From assembly GCF_020520425.1 (NCBI RefSeq), contig NC_079490.1:7440001-7504000 (forward strand): a stretch of DNA of 64,000 nucleotides, written 5' to 3'. Under the pieces are notes generated by a model. It ran no database searches, was not told the DNA's origin, and worked only from the letters and a program-made list of their open reading frames with translations. Source of the stretch: Spinacia oleracea (lineage: Eukaryota; Streptophyta; Magnoliopsida; Caryophyllales; Amaranthaceae). The translations under genes and the position numbers were made by a program. Positions 21,743 to 34,995 of the stretch are shown in pieces. Within the stretch, counting starts at the first letter, position 1, and each line of letters starts with the position of its first letter.

Positions 21743-22570
21743 TGTAATACCTTGTATTTTTCTATATTTATAAATATATTTTATTATATTTATAAAGCAT
21801 TTTTATGATTTTTAGAATTTAAATCGCATTTAAATATTATCTAAATGTATTTTTAATTAATTAGAATATTTATTATTTTAATTAATTACAAAACGAATTT
21901 ATTATTTCAAGTTGGAAATTTAATTTGGTTTCAAAAGTAAAACGGTTTTAAATTAATCTAGCCCAATCCAACTCCAAGCTCAAGTCCAAACAAATTAAGC
22001 AAGCCCATCTTATGTTTAATAAACCCTAGCCCATCTTGGAGTTTCCTAAGCCTATAAATATAGGTGTGATCAACCTCTAAATCTCTCACTATTATTCATT
22101 AAACCTCATTAAACATAAAAGTAAAACCCTAACCCTAAATTCCTCTTTCTTTTGTCGAACTTCTTTTTGGAAGTTTTTCTCCTATCCCCGTTCGTTTTCA
22201 GACAAAAGTTTCTTCTTCGGAGTTGTAGATCCCAACAATTTCTTGAATTTTTCTTCAAAAATTGATTGATTTTGAGTTATAGATTAGGATTTATGAGCGT
22301 TCTAATATCCTGCAGCAGTAATTCTTCTTTTTTCTCTCTCTCCCTCTGTTCGTCGTTGTTGCGTCGCTGCGTGACCCTCGTCGCCTAGCCCTCACTCGCG
22401 TCGCCTCTCCTTGCTCGTGCCCTCGCCGAGAATTGTTGTCCCTTCCGTGCTTGCACCGCATGCAACACACACACCAACGTGTGTTGTGTGTGTACTATAT
22501 TCCGTATATTTTGATCCTTTGCGACCAACCACATTCAAATCGCGATTGTACCGTGCTATATAACGGTTTG
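21743..22570 (+). other. Older LTR-like sequence interrupted by the LARD
   Basis: TGTAATACCTTGTATTTT at 21743 resembles the start of plant Gypsy LTRs. A TATA motif (TATAAATA, 22053-22060) and a CT-rich leader follow, as in an LTR promoter or a gene promoter. The sequence resumes after the LARD at 32135 and contains GAGGTATGTACATGCC near 32735. No internal domain, opposite LTR or target duplication was found, so a solo or truncated LTR is only a suggestion. A stray plant gene leader is the alternative. Confidence 0.35.
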
Positions 22571-24310
22571 TGTTGACCCACAGGGTTTTGATGATGACAG
22601 GCAAACTTAACTAATAAATGTTTAAGTTTCTATGCTAAGAAAACCAGGAGTTCCAGAGCAGGAACAAGAGAAGGCCAAAGCATGTAGACTTGGACAATCA
22701 GAGAAACTGATCAAGCAGGCATAAATAAGTTCCTGATGGGAACATGGTTCGAGAAGTTCCAGAGGTGGAACAACCAACATGCGGAGCAGCATGGAACATG
22801 AATACAGGAAATAAGAGTTTATTTTCTAGGATTCATGTAAGTATGTAGTAGCGTGAAAGGTAATGGAACAAGGTGTCAAAAGGAACTCGTGGAACTTAGA
22901 GTCAAAAGCATCTAAGAGTCAGTGAATATGTTGCATATTATTATCGTAATCTGTAGGGATTTATTTAGAGTTTTGTTTCTTAATAAATCTCTACTTGGTT
23001 AAGAGTTTTAGATAATATGCACTAGTTATTTTAGGATAAGATTTAGTTTTAAATAAAAGATAAGTTTTAAATTAAATCAACTTTAATTAGGATTCTGATT
23101 TTAATTTCATCTTTTATTTATTTTTATCTTACCTGCTTTTGGAAAATAAAGAGTCAAAATTTAAAATACGTATAATGAGTTTGTGAGTGTTGGAACTTGT
23201 AATGCAAGTTCCTGCACGAACGAAATCTCATGTATTTATTTCACGTTTATGAAAAGGTTTTCAGTAAAATATTTTTGCATAAGAAAATAAATAAAAAGTG
23301 AGTTTTGGAAAAATATCTCCTGGATTATGTTTTGATAAAACGTTGCTTTTTCTCCAAGTATTTATTTTCTTTTTATTTCCTATTTTTACTCTAACTGTTT
23401 TACTGTAAACGTGGTATAAGTTGTGCCCAAGACTTTGACTGCTTTCTCCCCAAGTTTCTCCCCAACTAACTGATCATGGGTAAGTGCCTAGAAGTTAGGA
23501 AACTTACTGTTAGTGGAGGAATTAGTGGGATTATGGTTAAGTCTTGTACACGCTATAAATAGAGGCTTATATCTTCATTCCAAAGAGTCTGACTTGTGTC
23601 ATTCCATAAGGGTTGGCTGTGGAATAATGTTATAGAAGAATATGTTTTTCATTCCACATTTTTGAGTCAGTTCCTACGAGTTCCAAGTTCCTACGAGTGA
23701 CATGTTCCCCATTGGTTTTTCACGTGCTACATTCTAGAGGGATACTAATCAATTATCAATCATCAATATTTTGAGAGTTGGTCAAGGGTTGAGTGAACTC
23801 TTGTAATGGGGAATTGGTCAAGGGTTTGAGTGAATTCTTGTATCAAGTTTTGGGCTGGAACTTGAGTGAGTTCCTGATGTGTATGGGGCAGGAACGTGAG
23901 TGAGTTCCTGATATGTATTTGGGTAGGCTTTGAGTGAAGTCTATGAGAGAGAAGCAGAGAGGCTTTGAGTGAAGTCTAAGAGTCAAGAGAGACTTCTAGG
24001 GAAGTCAGTGAGAGCGTAGTTGTTTGAGGGAACAACTATTGGGAACTTGAGTTCGTAGAGGAACTCAAGTAATGGCCAAGTTTCTTATAGGATTGTAACT
24101 GAGTTGTTGCCCTATAGTGAAAAGAGTTTGAGTTGAAATCCCTAGTGGGTCGAGGTTTTCTTTCCAGTTGGGCCCTGGAAAGTTTCCTCGTAAAATCTCT
24201 CTTGCATTGTTTCTATACTTGCTTATGTTCTTTATAATTCCGCAAAAATTGGCTAGCAAGTTCCATATTACAATTCACCCCCCCTCTTGTAGTGTTCCAT
24301 CCAAATAACA
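22571..24310 (+). repeat. 5' LTR of the LARD
   Basis: It begins TGTTGACCCACAGGG and ends CCAAATAACA, the usual TG...CA boundaries. By eye it differs from the 3' LTR at one position (T at 22803, G at 30622). A CTATAAATAGAGG TATA motif near 23553 is the likely promoter. Confidence 0.95.
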
Positions 24311-24312
24311 AT

Positions 24313-24327
24313 TGGTATCAGAGCCGG
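24313..24327 (+). promoter_or_regulatory. Primer-binding site of the LARD
   Basis: TGGTATCAGAGCCGG lies two bases after the 5' LTR. TGGTATCAGAGCC is complementary to the 3' end of plant initiator tRNA-Met. Confidence 0.93.
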
Positions 24328-24489
24328 AACTCGCTGATAAGCAGGCAACCCTGCCGAGTTAAGTTCCTGGAAGGAGGAACAATTACAAGAAACTTGATGA
24401 AAGGAACTCGATCCTACCCATTCAAAGGAACAAGGCAGATCTGACTTTTATTGTTGAATAAAAGTCAGTCAAGGTGTAACAGGCGATCT

Positions 24490-27400
24490 TCTAAGGTAAA
24501 TATCTATTCCTTTAGACCTTCTTTGTGTGCATGCATTAATTTATTGTGTGTTCCTTGCATTGTTTCTAATGGAACTTCTGTTTTGTTTTGATTTAAAATT
24601 AAATTTGAAAAATCTAAAATCTATATTTAATAAATGATTTTTCAATTTATTTTTTCAAACTTCAGTACATTAAAATTATGTCAAGGAAACGTATTTTGAA
24701 AAATGCATATATGTGGAACTCGGAGTTTTTAATTTTTAGGCAACAAAATATTCTTCTTATTTTTTCTCTGCCTAAGAACTATTATTTTATATGCTTCATG
24801 AATATATTGAATATCATTTATATGAAGGCTTATTGTATCTTGGTAGTAGTTGTTGTGTTGATTATTTTCTTAACAGTTACTACTAACAAGAAGGGACCCA
24901 AATCTGTTGGGTTCCCTTGACAAAGAAATTGGTACAGGAACAAACAAAGATGCACATTAATATGTCAGAGTTCCTATGAATATAAGTTCCACATTGAGGA
25001 ACTCACTGGATCACTGTTGACCCACGAGTTACACTTAGTAACTCATGAGGGTGTGACATTATTAAAGATACATTACATCAGCACCCCACTTCGGAACAAG
25101 GATCAAAATCCGAAGAGGAACTTCTAGATAAAGGAACTCATTCCAGCACCATTCCAAGGAACAGATAAAGGCTGCAACTAAAAGATCCTTAATGATATAT
25201 TTAAGGTAAACATCTAATGTTTGAGATCTTTATATGCATACGCTATTTATTTAACTCAAGTTCCTGACAACGTTTTATGAAAATTATTCAAATGTATTTT
25301 GAATTTGTTTAATCGATTTTGGATCTTCTCAAATATGTTTTTGTGAGACAAATTTCAGATTCTAAAATTGATTTTACATTTATGCATTATTTGTTTAATA
25401 AGAATGGTTCAATGAACAAGACAAAGGAACAATGCATATAGCCACTCTTGGAACTTGGTTTCCCTGCGAAGGGAACTTTATTCTTTGGGCTACATAATCT
25501 AATGTTATATCATTTATTGTCCAAAGAACGATTTTTCCATGTATTATGAGTATATTGAATATTTATTACATGTATGCATGTTGAATCTTAGATCCAGCAG
25601 TTTAAAATAATCATTTTCTAAGATGCTAATGCTAAAAACAAAGGAACTGAAATCATGTCAAGTTCCCAAGACCATTAATTGTTTACAGGTCTGTTAGTTT
25701 ACAATTTTTGTATACTTTAATCTTCTAAATTATGCTACTTAAATATATTTACTACTAATGCATGATTATGGAACGTAGTAGAAGAGAAATGATTTTTACA
25801 GGTTTATAACTCATGATTGAGTGTGTGTATGAAGTAAAGGAACAACATCAGAATTACACCAAGGAAAAATGAGTTGGAAATCCATTAGATTCGTTGGAAT
25901 AGTGAAGAGGAACTCAGGCTCGGAACTTGGAACTTCAGATGTAAACTAGTTCCAGTTCCACCAGCATGTAAGTTCCTTCCAAATATGATGGGTCATATCA
26001 ACGAATCAACTCACATGCACTATATAATTGGAAGTCACTTTGAACATCTCAAAGGAACTCAATCATGTGAAATGCTAGTAAGGTTGTTCCCTCATTTTAC
26101 TTGTGTTAATTAATGTTGAATTTTTTATAAACCTGTTTCTCTTAAATTATTGTGCAAACTAACCTTATTTGTGTTATAGGTTTTGTTTTGGAATTTAATA
26201 TGTATAAAATGCATAATAATAAGTTTCATTGATCAAAGGAACTCTTTCTAAGTTCTGGTGAAACAATCAGCGAACTCAAGGTTACAGTAACTTGATAAAT
26301 GGTGCATAAACTATTTGATAGCAAATTTTTGGTGTCAAAGTTTTTCATGTACAAGTTCTTGGTTCTTGTTAACCTAAGTTCCATGGAATATATGTTTCAT
26401 GTTTCTTTCGTGAAGTAACTTTTCAGGAACATCATATTTTGTTATTATGTTTGAGTATATATATATATTTATTTTAGACTAACCTGCTAATCATAACTTT
26501 GCACAAAAGTACTACACTTGAGTGTTATTTTTTCCCAGATTACTCATATTAAAATAACTCAAGATGGAGAATGGTCATGAAGACCATAGGAACATGTTCT
26601 AGCTTACTTGTAACATGAAAAATGAGGTGGCTACAACTAAGGGGGAACAACTCGTTATATCTCGACAATGATTGTTCTATGAAAGAAAATTCACTATTAT
26701 CGTTTGGTTGCTACCTACAGTGGAAACTTATAACTTTTGACAGTTAAGGTAAGATTGGTTCCAAATGAAAAGTTGGTAAGTCAAGTTCCTGTTCCATTGT
26801 GAATTTTTATTGTCGAGTAATTAATGCACATTTGTTTGGAGTTTCCAAAATTATGTTTTCTCTGGTAATTTTAAAAACAAATTACATCATTAGTAATAAA
26901 TGTCATAGTTGAAGGGAATCAAAGAGGGAACACATACTTTGTGGATCACAATTTGGTTCCTAACAATAATTTGATATTTCTAGGGGTTATTGAAGATGAT
27001 CCAGAGTTTACAACAAATATAAAAATGTGCGTTGAAATAAGTGAATATATTACTTGTGATTGAAACTAACATGACTATTCCCAGCAACAGGTTAAAGTTT
27101 ATTTCAATATTGAACTCGCAAGTTCCTGTAGAACTAATCGAGTTTCTAATGATAAAATATGTCACTATTAAAAGCAACAGTAGCCAGCTACATAAGCTCA
27201 TGTCGAGGAACCTCAAACTAAGGTTCAAGTTCCAGTTCATGAAGCTGAAGATCAACTCGATCAATCAATATCATGCAACAAGTTCCACGACTGCTCTAGT
27301 AGTAGAGGAATTGCCAGATTCATTTATCGAGTTCCTGTGTGCACTACAACATTCATTCAATCAATTTATCAATGACATCGACAAAGGAACTCAGAGAAGG

Positions 27401-28060
27401 TTGGTTCTTGAAAGGAACAACCAGTCAGAAAGGTATTGATTTTTAGGAGACTCTTTCTCCAGTAGCTTGTTTATAAGGTAATTATATATAATCCTATGTT
27501 GTTGCACATATGGGACGTAGGTTGTTCCAAACAGAAGATGACTTCTTTTTTTCTTATAAAGAACAATGTCAAGTCCCTTCTTGAAAACTGATTTTAAAAT
27601 TAACATATTTTGTTTTCAAGAGAAACTGATTTATTAGTGATATATATACATAAATGTTGAACATAACGAATTGTTTTATAAGGTTTCATTATCATAAGTG
27701 TTTATATGAACATGATGAAAGAACACAACAACCACTCTCTTAATTTCTATAAAAATTAAATAGAGAGTGATATTTGAAATGATCAAATGACAAAAGCATG
27801 TCAAGGAACTTCTGAAGAATGATTGACAATATTCGATTACACATGAATGTTTCCATAAGATGTGAGGGCATCAAGATGGTGGAACTAGCACTCTAGGAAC
27901 TCGAACATAAAGTCATCAAAATCAGTCCAGCACTTCAAAGAAATCATATACATGGTGAAAATTTATATAAGGTAAATTTTTCTTATTCATATCATAGCAT
28001 GTTTTAATGCGTTATATTGTTAACTTATTAATACAAGTGTACAAGTTTTGCAATGCATTA
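24490..28060 (+). repeat. Repeated modules inside the LARD
   Basis: AAGGTAAAYATCTA at 24493 and 25203 starts two diverged blocks about 710 bp apart. Similar AAGGTAA starts occur near 26747, 27476 and 27969. Segments resembling TTCATGAATATATTGAATAT lie near 24798, 25540 and 28296. The copies are too diverged to delimit by eye. Confidence 0.4.
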
Positions 28061-30375
28061 TGTGAATATGCTTTCTTTATGATTTCATCTACTCATGGAC
28101 TGTTTGGAGGATCAAGACTTAGTGAAGCATGACATGAGCATACCATAGTCTTTAACAAGAGTTTTGTTGATTTGGAACGCATACACATATTTAAATAAGG
28201 CACTTATGTATGCTTAAAGTAAATGTGTCACACTTGTATTTTGTGCTGTAAAAGGAAAACGCATTATAGCTTATTTTTCCAAAGAATTATTCTTCATGCA
28301 TCATGAATTTTCTTTAAAAATCCTTCATATGAATGCATGTTATAATTTGGTTGTTGTACGTATTTATCACTGATTATATATTCTTTGGTACAACTAACAA
28401 ATCTTTGTGTAAGTACTTTACTAAACTCATAAAGTAACATGAGCGTAAGAATGCAGAGACGCATCACACTCCCACAGGAACACGAGCAAGACTAGATGAA
28501 GGTTCCTAAGGGATGATTGTGAGCCATACACAAAGCTTCAGAGGTATGATTGTTAAATTGTCCAATATTTAACCGCTAATAGACCAAATATTGCCATATC
28601 CATAGGTCTAAGCGAGAGGTTCCAATCAAATCTCCGAAAGTCGCATTTTACCATCCTATAACTCTTGATCAGAAGCACGAGAAAATGTGACTGGAACTCA
28701 GTATATTCAAGCTGGATATATTTTCCTTGAAGTTCCCCAAATATGGCAAAACTGTAAGTATTTAGCTTTTGGTAAAATTAATCCCACGCAATTCTTGTGT
28801 GTGAACATAGATCAGAATTGTACATTGTGAAGGACTCTCCTAATTTCTCGTTTTTTGGTTCATAATTACTTGTGCTAACTGATGAAAAGGTAAAAAGAAG
28901 AGTCATAAGCCATGTTGTTTTGTGTGTTCCTATTACTAGTACGACAAGCAATTTTTTATATTTTTTCTTTTGATTCAATCTTCGTTTATTCTTTTTCCTT
29001 TACAATTTTTCGTATTTGCTTAATGAAAGGACTCCTTGCCGATCTCAATTTTCCTCAAGGATGTTCCATCTTCTGTTAAGTTACACCCAATAAAATATAA
29101 TTTTATCTTTTAAATGTTTCAATCTATCATAAACACCTAAAACACTTAAAATCTCTTTCACCTATATCCTAAAAGACTTATGCACCAATTAAGTTTTGTT
29201 CCTCACAAAAATGTTTCCCAATATTCTCTTACCATATCAACCTATTAGAAACCACAAAAGCCAAATCAATACCACACGTTGATTTATTTGTTCTCTTCAA
29301 AAACATTCTCAAAAATTCATCACTATACAAAACCCTCTACAAAATATTCCTCCTTTGTCACTAAATCGATGCAGCAACAACTGAGGGGGAACTAATGAGG
29401 AAGGTGATTAATAGAGCGTTAATGTACATTTTGAAAAAAAAAAGGGAGATGAAAAAAAAAAAAGGAGACAAAAGAAATCGAAAAAAAAAGGGTAATAAAA
29501 GGAGAGATATGTGAAAATAGAAAGAGAAGGGATCATAAGTTCCTACAAGCATTTCAAGTTTCCAAGTTGAAATGCAAATGAAGCTGTCTATACCTTAAAG
29601 AATTATCTCAAAAATTATGTAGTTCCTTCAAGATTCACATGGGAACTTACACCATAAATGTAAGTTCCTACAAAAATTGAATCAAGGAACTATCAAAAAG
29701 CTTCAAAGAATTTATACGTACTGCTAAAGAAGAATAGAAGAAAGAAAGGAACAACGGTGTATTTTATGGCGAGGATCTTCAGTTGAAAATCCGTAAAGAA
29801 GGAGACATGCAGAGAAACAAGTGACAAAGGAATACATTCATTAAAATCATGAGCCATGCCTAACCTTTACCTCATAAATTGCCTATCCCTGCAAAATACA
29901 AATTGATGGTGTTTATGTATTTTGAAATAATTTTTCATTATTTTTATTTTGCTTTTCTGTTTTTTTTGGGTGAACTTATTTCTTTCTTTTCTGCTTGTTG
30001 CTAAGGAACATTGGCTTATGATAATTTCTTTTCACTTTGAATTCTATTCGCTTGAGTATGATTGTCTAAACAGTACAACATTGAGGGAGATATTTTGCTT
30101 TGTCTCTGATTCTGACTAACCATTCTCGTTAGTATGGTGCTGTGATGGGATTAAATTAATACAATTAGCTAAACCTTTTTGATGATGCCAAAAGGGGGAA
30201 AAGAAAGGCAAATATTGAAGGCAAACTATTTTGAGTTCCTAGTCTCAAATATCTGCTTTTCTCAAGTATGTTACAACTATGTATATTCTTTTAACTCTTG
30301 TAAATATTTTGTTTTAAGATTTCTATGCATGTTGGATTTATTTTCTCTATTAAGTTTGCTTGGTTTGTCATCACC

Positions 30376-30389
30376 AAAAAGGGGGAATT
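30376..30389 (+). promoter_or_regulatory. Polypurine tract of the LARD
   Basis: AAAAAGGGGGAATT directly precedes the 3' LTR and fits the plus-strand priming site of LTR retrotransposons. Confidence 0.85.
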
Positions 30390-32129
30390 TGTTGACCCAC
30401 AGGGTTTTGATGATGACAGGCAAACTTAACTAATAAATGTTTAAGTTTCTATGCTAAGAAAACCAGGAGTTCCAGAGCAGGAACAAGAGAAGGCCAAAGC
30501 ATGTAGACTTGGACAATCAGAGAAACTGATCAAGCAGGCATAAATAAGTTCCTGATGGGAACATGGTTCGAGAAGTTCCAGAGGTGGAACAACCAACATG
30601 CGGAGCAGCATGGAACATGAAGACAGGAAATAAGAGTTTATTTTCTAGGATTCATGTAAGTATGTAGTAGCGTGAAAGGTAATGGAACAAGGTGTCAAAA
30701 GGAACTCGTGGAACTTAGAGTCAAAAGCATCTAAGAGTCAGTGAATATGTTGCATATTATTATCGTAATCTGTAGGGATTTATTTAGAGTTTTGTTTCTT
30801 AATAAATCTCTACTTGGTTAAGAGTTTTAGATAATATGCACTAGTTATTTTAGGATAAGATTTAGTTTTAAATAAAAGATAAGTTTTAAATTAAATCAAC
30901 TTTAATTAGGATTCTGATTTTAATTTCATCTTTTATTTATTTTTATCTTACCTGCTTTTGGAAAATAAAGAGTCAAAATTTAAAATACGTATAATGAGTT
31001 TGTGAGTGTTGGAACTTGTAATGCAAGTTCCTGCACGAACGAAATCTCATGTATTTATTTCACGTTTATGAAAAGGTTTTCAGTAAAATATTTTTGCATA
31101 AGAAAATAAATAAAAAGTGAGTTTTGGAAAAATATCTCCTGGATTATGTTTTGATAAAACGTTGCTTTTTCTCCAAGTATTTATTTTCTTTTTATTTCCT
31201 ATTTTTACTCTAACTGTTTTACTGTAAACGTGGTATAAGTTGTGCCCAAGACTTTGACTGCTTTCTCCCCAAGTTTCTCCCCAACTAACTGATCATGGGT
31301 AAGTGCCTAGAAGTTAGGAAACTTACTGTTAGTGGAGGAATTAGTGGGATTATGGTTAAGTCTTGTACACGCTATAAATAGAGGCTTATATCTTCATTCC
31401 AAAGAGTCTGACTTGTGTCATTCCATAAGGGTTGGCTGTGGAATAATGTTATAGAAGAATATGTTTTTCATTCCACATTTTTGAGTCAGTTCCTACGAGT
31501 TCCAAGTTCCTACGAGTGACATGTTCCCCATTGGTTTTTCACGTGCTACATTCTAGAGGGATACTAATCAATTATCAATCATCAATATTTTGAGAGTTGG
31601 TCAAGGGTTGAGTGAACTCTTGTAATGGGGAATTGGTCAAGGGTTTGAGTGAATTCTTGTATCAAGTTTTGGGCTGGAACTTGAGTGAGTTCCTGATGTG
31701 TATGGGGCAGGAACGTGAGTGAGTTCCTGATATGTATTTGGGTAGGCTTTGAGTGAAGTCTATGAGAGAGAAGCAGAGAGGCTTTGAGTGAAGTCTAAGA
31801 GTCAAGAGAGACTTCTAGGGAAGTCAGTGAGAGCGTAGTTGTTTGAGGGAACAACTATTGGGAACTTGAGTTCGTAGAGGAACTCAAGTAATGGCCAAGT
31901 TTCTTATAGGATTGTAACTGAGTTGTTGCCCTATAGTGAAAAGAGTTTGAGTTGAAATCCCTAGTGGGTCGAGGTTTTCTTTCCAGTTGGGCCCTGGAAA
32001 GTTTCCTCGTAAAATCTCTCTTGCATTGTTTCTATACTTGCTTATGTTCTTTATAATTCCGCAAAAATTGGCTAGCAAGTTCCATATTACAATTCACCCC
32101 CCCTCTTGTAGTGTTCCATCCAAATAACA
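30390..32129 (+). repeat. 3' LTR of the LARD
   Basis: It has the same 1740-bp length and boundaries as the 5' LTR. It is followed by the second GTTTG duplication and then by the interrupted host sequence. Confidence 0.95.
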
Positions 32130-32134
32130 GTTTG

Positions 32135-34287
32135 GTATAATTCTCTTCTTCTTTTCCTATTCTACTTTAATTCCGTATTTTAAATTATATTATTATTATT
32201 ATTATTGGTTTTTGATTAATTAAAATGTTGGGATCGGTTATGAACACCAAATTTTGATGATTTGTATGTTTGAATTATTGAAGAATGTTTTGAATTGAAG
32301 TATTATAATTTTCAGATTTGAAATATATATTAAAGCTTCAATTTTTATTAGTTTTAATGGTTTTAATTACAAACTATGATTGAGGTTTTAATGTGAACCT
32401 AATGACTAATTAATTAGCACAATTAGATGATAAATTTAATTATGATAATCAATTATAATTTCCAGATTCATTTTAAAGACTTAAATCATTGATTTTTAAT
32501 GGTTTTAAGCATGAAATTAATTAGATTTCATGCTAGGGTTTTAAACGATTAATTAGGACTATTATTTTATTAATGAGCGATTAATTTCTAATTAATTCAA
32601 GTGTTTTAAAACTAAACAAAGTTGCTGGAAATTTAATGAACATGGATAATAATTGAATTTCATTATTTTAATGTAGGAGGAGTTTTCTAATCTAGAGTCT
32701 TAATTCGCAAAGTGGCACACGTACTTAGATATTCGAGGTATGTACATGCCTAGGGTGACCACCGTTTACATGTGGATTATGTGACGATTATTAATTGTGA
32801 ATCATATGTTTTGAAGTATTATGGAATTCATATTTGATGTGGTGAACAAGCATGTTATGTTTTTTTTTTACTCATCCTTCTCATTCAAAATTTCACCTTC
32901 TTATTTGCTATTCTTAAATTCTCATCATCCATTTTTGTTCATCAAATCTCCAAATTAATCAAATTACAAACTTATATTATACAACATGCTTAAAACATTG
33001 TGGAATTTTATAAGGGATATGTTATGCTAACCATTGAAGTGGATTCAATAATGATTCCGTTAACTTTGCTATTAAAAAGGTGGTAAAATGAATATTTGTA
33101 TTTTTTTAAGTGGTTAAATAAAAGTTTGAGATTTTTAGGTGGTAAAACACAAATTTGGATTTTTTTTTTGTGTGTAGGTGGTAAATCACAAAAAATCCTA
33201 AATTGTTAGATTATTTGTTTATAAAGTGTAATTAAATTAATAATATAAAACTAGATCACTTTTTCAAAATTCTTAATTAAGATATATTAATAAGATTACA
33301 TAAAATCATTTACGGAGTAATTATTTATAAAGAACAAATTATATACAACTACTTTAAAAAGTACAAAACCAAAATAATATATTAATGTTATGTGAAATCA
33401 TTTATGGGGTAGTAAATTTTCTTTACGTTAAAATAATTTAATGTTTTTTTTAATGGAATTCAACTTTATTTTTACAAATGTTGTGAATTTAAATTTCATT
33501 GATATTGTGAATGATCAAAACGAGTTTGTGCCTAAAAAATGGTATTATTACTATCTATAATCATATATATTGTTGCTCAGTTGAACACATGTTTTTTTCA
33601 TTCAAATATTTATTATTAAAATTCCACGATGATGATGATTATGGATAGAGTCAGACGTACCCTTTAGAGCAACAATTTGGCCAGAGTATGGGTTATCTTT
33701 GCTTTCTGCCTCTTTGTACCAGCGTGTGTTTTTCTCTCACACGTCAGAACATATTATTGTGACAACTAACATATCATATATGTGTTTTAGGTAATCTTTT
33801 TATCGTCGTGTAATATGTTATCCGACGTTGAGGGCTCCGGGATCACCTCCAGTTTCAGGATTTGTAGTGGAAAGGGAACTGGAAGGAAAGATTGTGATCA
33901 CCGTCGTAAACAACAGTTTTAGTGATAAAAAAATTAGTATATCCGTGTCGTTGCAGGATAGGTAATAAATTAAGTGACTTTTCAGAATTATTAAATTTTT
34001 AAGGGAAATTCCAACTGCTAGTACACTTGTATTTTTTGCTTCTGCCAATGATACACTCAAAATATAAATTGACTTGCCAATAGCACACTTATAATGTTAT
34101 TACGATAAAATTTTATATTAGATAGTTTAACTGCGGTTAATCATGGGTTAAAAAAACAAATAAAAAAAGAAAAAAAACCTAAACCTAAACAAAAATATAC
34201 ACAACCTACATCTAACTCTGAAATTTTTACTTGGTTTCAAATTGTTAATCAGGTTTTACAATTTGTAACTTGGTTCCAGATTGTTAA
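32135..34287. other. Host sequence right of the LARD; no gene seen
   Basis: Its first 650 bp continue the older LTR-like sequence. 33080-33200 holds a short repeat of GGTGGTAAAAYACAAA type. The rest is AT-rich with only short, unsupported open frames. Confidence 0.4.
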
Positions 34288-34995
34288 CTAGTTATTGCCA
34301 CCCGGGCGGATTCCCGGTGATTGTAAGTAATTTGATAGTTGATCTTGATAAAATTTGAGTTAAATAATAATAATTACAATATTTAAATATTTAAATACTT
34401 ACATATAATATGAGATAAATATTTGTGCATCATTTATTTTTATATTTTATTTATGTAAGGTGATTCAATATAAAACTTGGTGTAATATCTTAGTAAACTA
34501 AATTTAAATTAAAAAATAGAGTACGGAGTAATCGTTTCCTATGTGTTAATTGCAATTACTTTTTTTTATAGTTCTAAGTAAATGTAAATGAATGGCCTGC
34601 TAAAAAAACGTAATCGTAAATGAACCTAAATGAATATGTAAATGAAAAAAAATGTAAATATAGTTTAGTTTCATAAAAAATTATGAAAATGTATAATTAT
34701 GGTAGGCATTTAACTTTTCATACATGGTATTAATAAACATAACTTATATATTTTGAATTGCTTAAATATCATAAGTTCTACTCCGTATCATTGGATTAGT
34801 GGTTAAAGTTCTAGCTCATGAACAAGAGGTCATGGGTTCAAGCATTGACATTTGCATTTCTTCATGTTTTTGTAAGAAAATATTATGTTAATGTGACTAT
34901 GACTTGTGCCATGTCACTTGCCATCTAATGGTGGCGACATGTGGCGGGATGGTATGAAATGCCATTGAGTTTTAATAATAGTATAGATAGATAGA
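34288..34995 (-). mobile_element. 708-bp Helitron on the minus strand
   Basis: Read on the minus strand it begins TCTATCTATCTATACTATTA after a host A. It ends GTGGCAATAACTAG before a host T. A perfect hairpin CCGGG-AATCCG-CCCGG sits just before GTGGCAATAACTAG. No target duplication is present, as expected. The interior includes a tRNA-like stretch (TAGTGGTTAAAG and GGTCATGGGTTCAAGC, plus strand, about 34797-34842), so a SINE fragment may have been captured. No Rep or helicase coding is present. Confidence 0.75.

Larger units (their letters stand above)
22571..32129 (+). mobile_element. Young non-coding LTR retrotransposon (LARD)
   Basis: It is a complete 9559-bp element with two 1740-bp LTRs and a perfect 5-bp target duplication, GTTTG at 22566-22570 and 32130-32134. 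A primer-binding site matches initiator tRNA-Met and a polypurine tract precedes the right LTR. The 6.1-kb interior has no gag, protease, integrase or reverse transcriptase frame, so it must be mobilised by an autonomous relative. The long LTR, the Met primer site and the GATGATGCCAAAAGGGGGA block at 30181 suggest a Copia SIRE/Maximus-type relative; this is inference. The interior is rich in GGAACT/AGTTCC words and contains repeated modules. Confidence 0.93.

Noticed and set aside
24065..24259. 64-codon minus-strand frame, present twice (also 31884-32078)
   Set aside because: It is identical because it lies in both LTRs. No evidence that it is coding.
27041..27439. 132-codon open frame inside the LARD
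   Set aside because: No gag, pol or other recognisable motif, no codon-like pattern, and an AT-rich composition like its surroundings.
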